This document shows, in pieces, positions 44,438 through 52,910 of a stretch of DNA of 64,000 bases. A program made the position numbers and the translations under genes. A model generated the notes under the pieces. It did not search any database, was not told the origin of the DNA, and was given only the letters and a program-made list of their open reading frames with translations. Numbering within the stretch: position 1 is the first letter of the stretch; the number at the start of each line of letters is the position of its first letter. The stretch spans positions 124,001 to 188,000 of the forward strand of contig NZ_PDEP01000005.1 in the NCBI RefSeq assembly GCF_002554705.1, given 5' to 3'. Origin of the DNA: Longimonas halophila. Lineage in GTDB: Bacteria; Bacteroidota; Rhodothermia; Rhodothermales; Salinibacteraceae.

Positions 44438-44598
44438 GAACCTGTTTGGGTTTTGGTTTGACGGCGAGAGCGAGGGCCGCTGAGGCGAAAATTGGACCCC
44501 AATCGAGGTTCGTAGCCGGGGCTACGGGCCGAGATTAGGGACAATTTGCAGTCCAGCGGAGCCGCTCGGAGCCCAAAGTAAAAAATCAAAACAGGTTC
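44438..44598. mobile_element. MITE-like element, family A, copy 2 (161 bp)
   Basis: Ends GAACCTGTTTGGGTTTTGG and AAAATCAAAACAGGTTC match copy 1 at 2706-2925, including the same 10-bp terminal inverted repeats and the internal GGTTCGTAGCCGGGGCTACG hairpin block. The central part is about 60 bp shorter. No target duplication is visible around this copy. Confidence 0.75.
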
Positions 44599-44616
44599 CA
44601 AGTGCACTACCCACAT

Positions 44617-44651
44617 AAAAAATGCCCCGACAGTTGATAAGACTTCGGGGC
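44617..44651 (-). terminator. Possible terminator remnant on the minus strand
   Basis: Minus strand: GCCCCGA, a 14-nt loop, TCGGGGC, then ATTTTTT. No complete minus-strand gene ends here, so it is likely left over from a deleted gene. Confidence 0.4.
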
Positions 44652-44740
44652 GTGACTACGGTACGGGACCGCTTAATAAATCCCAGAACCGTAGCTGTGA
44701 AGGTCCACGAGCTACGCGGCTCAGGGTTCCAACTATCACT

Positions 44741-44923
44741 GTGGGGACGCCTCGGCACGACGTACCATCAGCCCGTCAACAACTCCGTCCGCACAACGAG
44801 AGCGAAGACATCGCCCCCCTGTACTTCGCCAGCGCAGGGACGCATCTCAGAGCAGGTATGCCCGGCGTGCTCTTGCCGGTGAGCTTTGATCGCTATGCAG
44901 AGCAGGGATACGGGTCATCTTAA
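44741..44923 (+). pseudogene. crtI C-terminal fragment
   Basis: The frame contains RPHNESEDIAPLYFASAGTH then LRAGMPGVLLPVSFDR. It matches the CrtI C-terminus (RPHNESEDVDHLYFAGAGTH then PGAGMPGVLSTARVLD) over about 32 residues, with the DNA also similar between 44784 and 44878. Nothing of the first 480 residues is present. It is a leftover of a duplicated or recombined desaturase gene. The surrounding 44652-45036 stretch holds no other recognisable gene. Confidence 0.75.
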
Positions 44924-45036
44924 GAAACACAGGTGTAACCCCTATGTTAAGATCATCGACATTTTTGTTCTCGCCAAGTTCAGGAAAGGATCTGCGATTT
45001 TCTTCCAAGTCGGTAACCATCAAGATCGTACACGCT

Positions 45037-45471
45037 ATGATAGGTCGCTATGGTACTTATTTCCTGCTCCCTCTCATTTTTATTTTCTTCACTGGGTGCG
45101 ATCTTTTCGGCTCTGCGGAAAAGAGTTCGAGGATTGAAATTCGATCCGAGAAGAATCAGTATCAGGTTGATCAGGAGGCTGATTTTTCTGTTACGAATGA
45201 GTCGGACGAATCACTCTTCGTGCAATTCTGCGGGCCGTACTTAATTTCCGGGATCCAGCGTTATGATGAGTCTTGGAAATCGCACGATGGCACAATTTGT
45301 CCAGCCATTTACGAAATCGGATTCGAGTCCGTTGCCGAACCGGGAGAGACATTTCGCTTCTCCAATAGCATATCAGAGCAAGGGAAGTACCGAGGGAAAC
45401 TTACATACCGGATCGGTCTGGAGGGAGAAAATCAAACCGGCTACTCCAGTACGTTTACCGTCAAAGAATAG
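45037..45471 (+). CDS. Small lipoprotein of unknown function
   Basis: From ATG 45037: a short basic start, FLLPLIFIFF, then the lipobox FTGC with the acylated Cys near residue 18. The mature 125 residues are beta-rich (IEIRSEKNQYQVDQEADFSVTNES.., then AEPGETFRFSNSISEQGKY..), suggesting an Ig-like or proteinase-inhibitor-like sandwich. GC content is well below the neighbours, a sign of acquisition. No family recognised. Confidence 0.6.
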   Translation: MIGRYGTYFLLPLIFIFFTGCDLFGSAEKSSRIEIRSEKNQYQVDQEADFSVTNESDESLFVQFCGPYLISGIQRYDESWKSHDGTICPAIYEIGFESVAEPGETFRFSNSISEQGKYRGKLTYRIGLEGENQTGYSSTFTVKE

Positions 45472-45559
45472 TGCGCCCCAGTCATCAAGCCTGCATAACC
45501 CCTATTGCAGCCGACGACGGGCTTGTGCTGTTTTCGGAAATTGGTTTCCCCATACTGCT

Positions 45560-45730
45560 ATGGCTACTGTTCAAACCAAACAAGATCTGGGGCGCATTGG
45601 TCTATTCGGCTCCTTGCAGCAAGGCGAGTCCGCCCCCGAAAGTGATGTGGACCTTCTGATTGAGTTTGTGTCAGGAGAAGAGTCCGTTGACAGCTTCATG
45701 GCCATCTCGTTACCGTATGTCTCAACCTGA
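45560..45730 (+). pseudogene. Truncated MNT-type nucleotidyltransferase
   Basis: The frame MATVQTKQDLGRIGLFGSLQ, then QGESAPESDVDLLIEF, has the minimal nucleotidyltransferase signature GS-x(n)-G-S-D-x-D (GSLQQGESAPESDVDLL). It stops after 56 residues, about half the family length, and the usual helix before RIGLFGS is missing too. These proteins normally pair with HEPN partners as toxin-antitoxin modules; no HEPN gene is present. It overlaps the next gene start by 14 bp. Confidence 0.65.
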
Positions 45731-46085
45731 CCGCTCGATGCCTTCGATGGGGCGCATTCTCGGTTTGAGCGCTATACACTTCGCTGCGCAATTCGTTGTC
45801 CTTGTGCTCGACTTCGCTGCCGTAATGCGCAGGTTTGACGCGCCAGATCCAGCAGCTCCACGCTCCTTCTACGAGGGCGTTGTTGAGGCATCGTGGACGG
45901 TTATGTCGCTACCGATCGCCCGTCCCCTACTGGAGATGTGGTCACCGGGCGCAATCGGATTTCCTCTGAGCGCACTGCCATTCATACTAAATAGTTTAGT
46001 TTGGGGCGTGGCACTTGCATTCTGCTGGCACTGGTGGGACGGAGGGCGGAAAGAAAATGAAGCTGACGGTGCAGCACAACAGTGA
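45717..46085 (+). CDS. Small membrane protein of unknown function
   Basis: A 122-residue protein from ATG 45717 with two or three hydrophobic stretches (LGLSAIHFAAQFVVLVLDFAAVM, then PLSALPFILNSLVWGVALAFCWHWW) and a charged C-terminus. The frame upstream of 45717 overlaps the nucleotidyltransferase remnant and is not plausible. No family recognised. It is convergent with the DASS transporter, 29 bp apart. Confidence 0.55.
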   Translation: MSQPDRSMPSMGRILGLSAIHFAAQFVVLVLDFAAVMRRFDAPDPAAPRSFYEGVVEASWTVMSLPIARPLLEMWSPGAIGFPLSALPFILNSLVWGVALAFCWHWWDGGRKENEADGAAQQ

Positions 46086-46114
46086 GTTGCCGTTGACCGT
46101 AGGCCGTTCCCCAC

Positions 46115-47620
46115 TCACCCCGCCCACCCGGGCAACGTCCCCAACTCAATGCCCAGCACGAGCGGACCCAGCGTGTAGGTGACGAGCGCAATCAGCACCA
46201 CGAAGAGCAGGTTGAGCAGGATGCCCGCGCGGGCCATCTGCGGGATGCTTACGTCGCCGCTGCCAAAGACGATGGCGTTCGGTGGGGTGGCCACCGGGAG
46301 CATAAACGCGCTGCTTGCCGCCAGCGCCACCGGCACCGCCAGCAAGAACGGATTCTCGCCAATGCCTACGGCCACCGACGCCATAATCGGCAGAAAGGCC
46401 GCCGCCGTGGCCGTATTGCTCGTGATTTCAGTGAGTCCGATGATCGCGGTGGTGACGAGCACGACCACGAGCAGCAGCGGCCAGCTACCAATAACGCCCA
46501 GCGCCTCGCCGAGCCACGTGGCCAGTCCGGTCGATTCGATCGCTTGCGCCAGCGAGAGGCCGCCGCCAAACAGAATGAGCACGCCCCAGGGGAGCTCCTC
46601 CGCCGACTCCCAGTCGAGCACGAAGGTGCCCGTGCGCCAGTCCGCAGGCAGCACAAAGAGAATTAAACCGCCCGCCATTGCGATCCCCGCATCCGTAAGG
46701 CCGGGCACCCACGCCTCCAGCAGAGGGCGGGTCATCCACAGGAGCGCCACGCTGCTAAATACAGCAGCAACCATCCGCTCCGGGTGGGTCATGGAGCCGA
46801 GCTCCGCCAGGCGGCGCTGCACCAGATCTTTGCCTCCGGCAATCGCCTTCGCATCCACCCGAAACAGGATGCGCGTTAGCAGTACGTAGGTCAGCGGCAG
46901 GCCCACGGCAACGAGGGGGAGCCCAATGCCCATCCATTGCGCAAAGCCGATGTCGATGCCGTACGATTCGTTCATGAAGCCCGCCAGCAGCGCATTGGGG
47001 GGCGTGCCAATGAGTGTGCCCATGCCGCCAATGTTGCAGGCGTAGGCAATGGCCAGCATCAGTACGACCGCGAAGGTGTCGACCTGCTCCTGCGATGCGT
47101 CTTTGCCCGACCGCGCCAGCGCTACCATCGACACGCCAATAGGCAGCATCATCATGGCGGTGGCCGTGTTGCTGATCCACATGCTGAGGAACGCGCACGC
47201 CGCCATGAATCCGCCCACAAGCGCCTGCGGACCGCTGCCGACCTGGGCGATGATGCGCAGTGCAATGCGCCGGTGCAAATCCCAGCGTTGCATCGCAATG
47301 GCAATCAGGAAGCCGCCCAAAAACAAGAAGATGAGCGGATTGGCGTAGGGCGTGGTTGCATCGCTCACAGAGCCGATGCCGAGCAGCGGAAAGAGCACTA
47401 CGGGTACAAGTGCCGTAGCGGGAATGGGCAGGGCCTCGGTGATCCACCAAAGGGCCATGAGCAGCGCTACCCCCGCGGTGCGCCATCCGGCAGGGTCGAG
47501 TGTGCCAGGGGCAGGCAGCCAAAGGATCAGCGCCAGGGCCCCCGGTCCGGCCACCAGTCCCGCACGCTGCCGCCACGCGTACGAATCGGGGCCAGAAGAA
47601 GCGGAATCAGCATCAGGCAT
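46115..47620 (-). CDS. DASS/SLC13-family anion transporter
   Basis: A 501-residue membrane protein with about 11-12 helices. Two copies of the family SNT motif are seen: WISNTATAMMMLPIGVSMVAL in the N-terminal half and EITSNTATAAAFLPIMASVAVG in the C-terminal half, each at a substrate and sodium binding loop. GTLIGTPPNALLAGF and LPVATPPNAIVFGSG are matching second motifs. Such carriers bring in di- or tricarboxylates or sulfate with sodium. Which substrate is not decidable from sequence. It is divergent from the dissolved-inorganic-carbon cluster, 266 bp away. Confidence 0.93.
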   Translation of the reverse strand: MPDADSASSGPDSYAWRQRAGLVAGPGALALILWLPAPGTLDPAGWRTAGVALLMALWWITEALPIPATALVPVVLFPLLGIGSVSDATTPYANPLIFLFLGGFLIAIAMQRWDLHRRIALRIIAQVGSGPQALVGGFMAACAFLSMWISNTATAMMMLPIGVSMVALARSGKDASQEQVDTFAVVLMLAIAYACNIGGMGTLIGTPPNALLAGFMNESYGIDIGFAQWMGIGLPLVAVGLPLTYVLLTRILFRVDAKAIAGGKDLVQRRLAELGSMTHPERMVAAVFSSVALLWMTRPLLEAWVPGLTDAGIAMAGGLILFVLPADWRTGTFVLDWESAEELPWGVLILFGGGLSLAQAIESTGLATWLGEALGVIGSWPLLLVVVLVTTAIIGLTEITSNTATAAAFLPIMASVAVGIGENPFLLAVPVALAASSAFMLPVATPPNAIVFGSGDVSIPQMARAGILLNLLFVVLIALVTYTLGPLVLGIELGTLPGWAG

Positions 47621-47886
47621 ACGGGACGAGCATCGGGTGTGAAGAGCGTATGCGCTTGTATGATGGAGCGCTCTGGGCGTTGCAGGGAGCCATGTCTTTT
47701 AGGGAGGGATACGAAGCCCGGTGCTCGCCCCAGCATCGCACTCAGCTTCGAGGGATCGTGCCTGAACAATTACCCGCGTTTCGGAGGCGGAGCTACGCCT
47801 TCGCTCCGATGCTGGATCACGAAGTGCGGGCTGGGGTTCACGACGCCGTGCGTGTGCTTTTTCAGCTACATTAACGATTGTATACC

Positions 47887-48255
47887 ATGCCCAATCGCAC
47901 CCAAGGCCAGGTCGAAGCGGCTGTTACTGAAGCGATTACGAAGTTCGAGCGCGAGTATCTGGGACGCGGACCCAAAGAGGCGCGCACGTTTGTCGTTGAA
48001 AATATGGTGGTGGTGCAACTGCAAGGCATCTTGAGTCCCGCCGAGCGGCAGCTCAGCCACGAAAACGGCGGCGTGGAGCTTATCAAGCAGATGCGCACGC
48101 GGCTCATCGAAAGCTCCAGCGATGAGTTGCGCGCCCTGGTCGAAGAGGAAACCGGCGTTGAGGTGGTGAGCCTGCACACCGACATCAGCGCCCGCACGGG
48201 CGAGCGCATCTTCGTGTTCAGCCTCGATGGAAATCTGGAAGCAACCTTCGACTGA
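47887..48255 (+). CDS. DUF2294 protein
   Basis: A 122-residue protein: QGQVEAAVTEAITKFEREYLGRGPKEARTFVVENMVVVQLQGILSPAERQLS, then LHTDISARTGERIFVFSLDGNLE. This is the DUF2294 pattern (short alpha/beta protein with YLGRGPK and the HTDI motif). Members are often coded near bicarbonate/Dab-type or Na+-linked transporters, and here dabB begins 268 bp downstream. Function unknown. The ATG at 47887 fits the family better than the 47878 start. A terminator-like hairpin follows, before dabB. Confidence 0.8.
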   Translation: MPNRTQGQVEAAVTEAITKFEREYLGRGPKEARTFVVENMVVVQLQGILSPAERQLSHENGGVELIKQMRTRLIESSSDELRALVEEETGVEVVSLHTDISARTGERIFVFSLDGNLEATFD

Positions 48256-48281
48256 CGCGTGAAGTTCATGTAAGTCCCTAA

Positions 48282-48474
48282 GGTGGACTTGCATGGATCG
48301 TGTCCACCCGTTAACGTTGACATCGGTGTGGAGGCAAAGCGCCCCTGGGGCGAGTTGCGTCTGCACGTTACATATTTTGTAGGCCCAAGCCGCGCACAGG
48401 CTCTCTGCGAGCAGGTGCAACGATTGCACGCCGACTTTCAGCACTGCTCTCGTGGTGTTGCAGGTCGGCTTTTT
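48282..48474 (+). promoter_or_regulatory. dabB leader: two hairpins, the second an intrinsic terminator
   Basis: First hairpin: GGTGGAC, 13-nt loop, GTCCACC (48282-48308). Second: GCCGAC (48430-48435) pairs with GTCGGC (48464-48469), with an inner CAGCAC/GTGTTG stem, followed by TTTTT (48470-48474). The second could end the DUF2294 transcript or attenuate dabB, whose ATG is 50 bp further on. The structures are seen; regulation is inferred. Confidence 0.6.
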
Positions 48475-48523
48475 GCGTTGGGCCTATGCCACGTTTCGCC
48501 CTAACGAACAGACTCTACGTCGC

Positions 48524-49945
48524 ATGGCCGCCCTCAGTACACGATTGGTCTGGATGCTTTTTGCCGTTAGCCTTGGGGCGCTCGGGGTGCACGCCACCGT
48601 GGGTCTCAATACCGCGTGGGGCGATCTGCTTCGTATCGATGGGCTCACGCTCATCATGGCTACGGTGGTGACGTTCGTGAGTGGCATCGTGCACAGCTAT
48701 GCGCGGCGCTACATGGACGGGAGCCTCCACCAATTGCGCTTCTACGGACGACTGCTGGCGCTGACGCTTGTGGTGCTGCTGCTCACCGCAGCGAACCACC
48801 TGGCGCTCTTCGCCGCCTGCTGGGCCCTCATGGGCTGGCTACTGGCCGATCTCATCGGACTCATTCGGGGGTGGCCGCAAGCTCAGGCTGCGGCGCGCCG
48901 AGCCCGGTGGTCGTTCCTTGGTGGAAGCGCCCTGCTGGCGGCGGCCCTGGGACTGATTGCCGGATACACCGAGACGGCCACCATCTCGGAGGCGCTTTTG
49001 CACACTGACATGCTTCCCACCAGCGTACTCGCAGGTGTATCCGTGCTGCTGGTGGGCGCTGCCATGATACAGTCGGCACTCATCCCGTTTCATGGATGGC
49101 TGCTCTCCTCCATGACCGCCCCGACCCCGGTATCCGCCTTTATGCACGCCGGGCTTGTGAACGCCGGGGGACTGCTTCTGGCGCGCTTTGCTCCCGTTGT
49201 GGCGGGGCTGCCTGTGGTAATGCTCGCCATTGTCGCGGTGGGCGCACTCAGCGCCCTGCTCGCCCAGGCCTGGATGCTCATTCAGGCTGATGTGAAGCGC
49301 CAGCTCGGCTGCTCGACCGTCGCGCAGATGGGATTCATGGTGTTGCAGTGCGGACTCGGCTTCTTTGCGGCAGCTATTGCCCACCTCATCTTGCACGGAT
49401 TCTACAAGGCGTATCTCTTTCTGGCGTCGGGATCGGTCGTGACGGCGAAGCAGCCTCCGAAGACATCCTCGTCGGCGGCAGGAGGGGGTACGCTTGCGAT
49501 CGCGCTCTTCACGGGGCTCGTCGGGGGCGGGCTCTTTGCGTGGCTTACGGGCAAATCCGTGGCCGTGCCCGATGGCGGGCTGCTGCTTACGCTCGTGGTG
49601 GTGCTGGCCGTGCTGCATGCGGGAACTACGGTGCTGCGCACAACCGCGCTGGGGCCGCTTGCCCGTGCCGTGGCGCTGCCGCTTGTGGTGTTGCCTGCGA
49701 TTGCGCTGTACGCTGGCGTGTACAACGGGATTGCAGCGCTGACGGTGGACCTGCCCATGGCGGTGGTGCCTGCCGAGGCCTCCATTGTACATGGCATCGT
49801 AGGTATGCTGTTCGTGCTGGCATATGTAGCCACCGAGCGCGGATGGCACCGCGAGCGCCCGCGCCTCTACACGGCGCTGCTCAACATGTCGCAACCCGCA
49901 TCTGCTACCCTCACCAATCGTCGCTCCGACTACCATGCCCACTGA
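48524..49945 (+). CDS. dabB: DabB-type membrane subunit of inorganic carbon transporter
   Basis: A 473-residue, about 12-14-helix protein of the complex I antiporter-like superfamily. SALIPFHGWLLSSMTAPTPVSAFMHAGLVNAGGLLLARFAP is the core proton-channel motif shared with NuoL/MrpA, and QAWMLIQADVKRQLGCSTVAQMGFM is the next conserved stretch. In Dab systems this subunit couples ion movement to DabA. It overlaps dabA by 11 bp. Absence of any nuo genes and the presence of dabA beside it argue against complex I. Start ATG 48524 (MAALSTRLVW) gives a normal first helix. Confidence 0.92.
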   Translation: MAALSTRLVWMLFAVSLGALGVHATVGLNTAWGDLLRIDGLTLIMATVVTFVSGIVHSYARRYMDGSLHQLRFYGRLLALTLVVLLLTAANHLALFAACWALMGWLLADLIGLIRGWPQAQAAARRARWSFLGGSALLAAALGLIAGYTETATISEALLHTDMLPTSVLAGVSVLLVGAAMIQSALIPFHGWLLSSMTAPTPVSAFMHAGLVNAGGLLLARFAPVVAGLPVVMLAIVAVGALSALLAQAWMLIQADVKRQLGCSTVAQMGFMVLQCGLGFFAAAIAHLILHGFYKAYLFLASGSVVTAKQPPKTSSSAAGGGTLAIALFTGLVGGGLFAWLTGKSVAVPDGGLLLTLVVVLAVLHAGTTVLRTTALGPLARAVALPLVVLPAIALYAGVYNGIAALTVDLPMAVVPAEASIVHGIVGMLFVLAYVATERGWHRERPRLYTALLNMSQPASATLTNRRSDYHAH

Positions 49946-52394
49946 CCTGTCTGCCCTGCGCGCCCGTGTTGAGAACGCGGCCAATGTGCTGGGGCGCTGC
50001 TGGCCATTGCAGTCGTACATCGCGGCTAATCCGCTGGCCGGATTCGAAGATCGTCCGTTCAACGAAGCGGTGCGGCATGCCCGTGCGCTCTTCGACGGAT
50101 GCGGGTACCCCCGTGCCAATCAGTTGCGTTATGCCTGGAATGCCGGTGCCATTGACCCAGACCACCTGCAGGAGCGCCTGCGCGCCCACGAGCAAACGGG
50201 CCCCCTCGAGACGCTGCTGGCCGAACTGGAGGGAGCCGAAATCCGCTCGGAAAGCCCTGCCCCCCGCGCCGATGACCCGCTGAATCGCATCATGGCGAAG
50301 TGGCTGGCGGTGTTCTTGGATCAGGGGCAGGCCGCCTGGTCTATGCCACATCGCGAGAAAGGCTTCTACGCCGCCTGGCGCGAGGTGGCGCCGTACGACA
50401 CTCAGATTCCGAACCGCGCTTCCCTGCGCACCCTGCCAGAGCGTGCGGTAGATGCGCTGGCTGCGGGCCTGGACGGGCATCCGGAATCGCAGTGGGAGGC
50501 GATTTTGCAACATCATCTGACGGCGCTTCCGGGATGGGCGGCGTTCATCAAGTGGCGAGTACAGGCCCGGCATGATGCTTGGCAGGCCGCGCATCCGATT
50601 ACGCTGATTGGCTACCTGGCCGCCCGCCTTCATACCGCCCGTGCCCTTGGCCTATCTGTTACCCCGAACAACGAGCGGTCCGCAGCGAACAGGCGTCCAC
50701 CAAACGACGACGAATATGCGGAGCGGGCCGCGCCCTGGCTGGAGGCGTGGGAAGCCACCTATCGCGAGCAGCTGCTATCTGATCTTGAGATTGCTGCTTC
50801 CACCACAGCACAGGCTTCTGCATCCCCCCGCCCTAATGCACAGCTTGTGTTCTGCATTGACGTGCGCTCGGAGGTGATCCGCCGCCATCTTGAAGAGACC
50901 GGCCCGTACGAAACCTTTGGCTATGCCGGGTTCTTTGGGCTGCCAATGCAGTACGAAGCGCATGGCACCGACGCCCGCGTTGAGCTGTGTCCGCCGATTG
51001 TAGACCCGAAGCACCGCATCCGCGAAACCCCCACGGCAGATTCCGGCGATGCAGCCACGCACGACCGGTGGCAGGCGTGGGCGCAGGCGGGACGCTCGCT
51101 TGTGAAGTCGCTCAAGCAGAACATTGCGGCGGCGTTTGGTTTTGTAGAGGCGTCGGGCGGGCTCTTCGGGGCGGCGCTGGCGGCACGCACGCTTGTGCCC
51201 AATTGGCTGCGCACCGGACGCGAAGCGTGGACCGCGCGCATCCCCCAGCCCGATGATTTTTGCGACCTGACGCTCGACCGCACACCCGAGGCTGACACCC
51301 CCGATGGGCTGCCGGTAGGACTTGCCGTGCAGGAGAAGGCGGCCTACGCCGAGGCGGCCTTTCGGCTGATGGGCTGGGACCGGTTTGCTCCGGTCGTGGT
51401 TTTTACCGGGCATGGCAGTGAGACGGCGAACAATCCGTATCAGTCGAGCCTGGATTGCGGCGCGTGTGCGGGGCATCCGGGCGGACCGAATGCGCGGGTG
51501 CTGGCGGCCATTTGCAACGAGTCTGAGGTGCGCGCTGCTCTGCGCGAGCGCGGCATCGACATCCCGGACGACACGGTCTTCCTGGCCGCGCAGCACAACA
51601 CCACCACCGACGCGGTACAATTCTTTGCCACGCCCGCCCTCACCGACACACAGGCGCAGATCGTAGCGCAGTTGGAGCGCGACCTGAACACGGCGCAAGA
51701 CCACGCCACTGCCGAGCGTGCCCCCACGCTACGCGGTGCCGATCTGAAACGGAGCACTGCCGATACAGAGCGCCGCGCGGTCGACTGGGCCGAGGCGCGT
51801 CCGGAGTGGGGGCTTTCGGGCAATGCGGCGTTCATTATTGGGCGGCGTGCGCTTACATCGCAATGCAACCTTGAAGGTCGTGCCTTCTTGCATGCCTACG
51901 ACTGGCAGGCGGATGCAAATGGTACCGCGCTCGCGCAAATTATGACCGGACCGCTTGTGGTGGGCGAGTGGATTAACACGCAGTACTACTTTTCGACGGT
52001 CGATAACGCCGTGTACGGCAGCGGCTCGAAGATTACGCAGAACGTGGTGGGTAACTTTGGCGTGTGGCAGGGCAACGGGGGCGACCTGATGACGGGGCTG
52101 CCGCTGCAATCGCTTCAGAGCGATGACACCACGCCGTACCACCATCCGCTACGGCTGATGGCGGTGGTGCAAGCACCGGTAGACCGCGTGAAGCGCATCC
52201 TGAATCGCAATGCTCAGCTGCGCATGCTCTTTGATCACGAATGGATGGCCCTCGCGGTGATGGATCCTGAGCAGAATAATGCAGTGTGCCGCTACCAGCC
52301 GGGTGGGACGTGGCAGGACGAATCCGAGCCCTCCGCATCCACAACCGAAGACGCAGCTTCAGTATCGGAGCCCGAGCGCGCTATGTCTGTATGA
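49935..52394 (+). CDS. dabA: DabA-type inorganic carbon transporter subunit (UPF0753/DUF2309)
   Basis: An 819-residue cytoplasmic protein with a beta-carbonic-anhydrase-like zinc site. Cys307 and Asp309 are in VFCIDVRSEVIRRHLE; His493 (GHGSETANNPYQ) and Cys508 (SLDCGACAGHPGG) complete it. The C-x-D pair and 15-residue H-to-C spacing equal those of the characterised DabA2 of Halothiobacillus (C351, D353, H524, C539). The Dab complex is proposed to hydrate CO2 vectorially and trap bicarbonate. It is translationally coupled to dabB. A PII-like gene follows 48 bp downstream, then carbonic anhydrase. Confidence 0.94.
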   Translation: MPTDLSALRARVENAANVLGRCWPLQSYIAANPLAGFEDRPFNEAVRHARALFDGCGYPRANQLRYAWNAGAIDPDHLQERLRAHEQTGPLETLLAELEGAEIRSESPAPRADDPLNRIMAKWLAVFLDQGQAAWSMPHREKGFYAAWREVAPYDTQIPNRASLRTLPERAVDALAAGLDGHPESQWEAILQHHLTALPGWAAFIKWRVQARHDAWQAAHPITLIGYLAARLHTARALGLSVTPNNERSAANRRPPNDDEYAERAAPWLEAWEATYREQLLSDLEIAASTTAQASASPRPNAQLVFCIDVRSEVIRRHLEETGPYETFGYAGFFGLPMQYEAHGTDARVELCPPIVDPKHRIRETPTADSGDAATHDRWQAWAQAGRSLVKSLKQNIAAAFGFVEASGGLFGAALAARTLVPNWLRTGREAWTARIPQPDDFCDLTLDRTPEADTPDGLPVGLAVQEKAAYAEAAFRLMGWDRFAPVVVFTGHGSETANNPYQSSLDCGACAGHPGGPNARVLAAICNESEVRAALRERGIDIPDDTVFLAAQHNTTTDAVQFFATPALTDTQAQIVAQLERDLNTAQDHATAERAPTLRGADLKRSTADTERRAVDWAEARPEWGLSGNAAFIIGRRALTSQCNLEGRAFLHAYDWQADANGTALAQIMTGPLVVGEWINTQYYFSTVDNAVYGSGSKITQNVVGNFGVWQGNGGDLMTGLPLQSLQSDDTTPYHHPLRLMAVVQAPVDRVKRILNRNAQLRMLFDHEWMALAVMDPEQNNAVCRYQPGGTWQDESEPSASTTEDAASVSEPERAMSV

Positions 52395-52442
52395 GTGCGC
52401 GCATCCCCCAGACAGCTCTTTACACAGATACAACGATATACA

Positions 52443-52814
52443 ATGGATGCTACCAACAACGAACCCAACTGGCGCACGGAGCACTCGCTCCACCCGCTCA
52501 AGAAGATCGAGATCATCGTAAAAGGCAAGCGCGAGACGTTTGTGCAAGACCTGCTGGAAGAGTCGGGCGTGAGCGGCTACACCATTCACCGCAATGTTGC
52601 GGGCAAGGGCACAAGCGGCTTTCACGAGGGAAACCTGCTGTTCAATGATGAGGCGAGCCTTGTCATGTTCTTTGCGGTGAGCGATGAGAGCAAGATCCAG
52701 ACGATTATCGACGGGCTCACGCCGCTCTTTGAGAAAAGCTCTGGCGTGATGTTCGTATCGGATACAGAAGTGGTGCGTCTCAAGAAGTTTGTGGGGAAGG
52801 CCTCGGAGCAGTAG
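52443..52814 (+). CDS. PII-like signalling protein with a short T-loop
   Basis: A 123-residue protein with an acidic N-terminal extension followed by LHPLKKIEIIVKGKRETFVQDLLEESGVSGYTIHRNVAGKGTSG and VMFFAVSDESKIQTIIDGLTPLFEKSSGVMFVSDTEVVRLK. The fold pattern (K-I-x-I-I-V..., V-S-G-Y-T, beta-alpha-beta repeat) is PII-like, but the long uridylylated T-loop of GlnB is missing, as in carboxysome-associated CPII or SbtB-type regulators. Next to dabA and a carbonic anhydrase it is likely a bicarbonate or adenyl-nucleotide sensor that tunes carbon uptake; that role is inference. Start ATG 52443 (MDATNNEPNW). Confidence 0.82.
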   Translation: MDATNNEPNWRTEHSLHPLKKIEIIVKGKRETFVQDLLEESGVSGYTIHRNVAGKGTSGFHEGNLLFNDEASLVMFFAVSDESKIQTIIDGLTPLFEKSSGVMFVSDTEVVRLKKFVGKASEQ

Positions 52815-52910
52815 CAGGACAGATGCGGAGGGCGTCTGCGCCCCGGCATACCAGTGCACGGCCCGTAAGGCGAACCAAATTGCCATAGCGGGGCGTAACA
52901 AGCACTTGTA

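Noticed and set aside
48524..49945. NADH dehydrogenase subunit (NuoL) call
   Set aside because: The proton-channel motif is shared, but the overlap with dabA and the lack of any nuo genes make DabB the better call.
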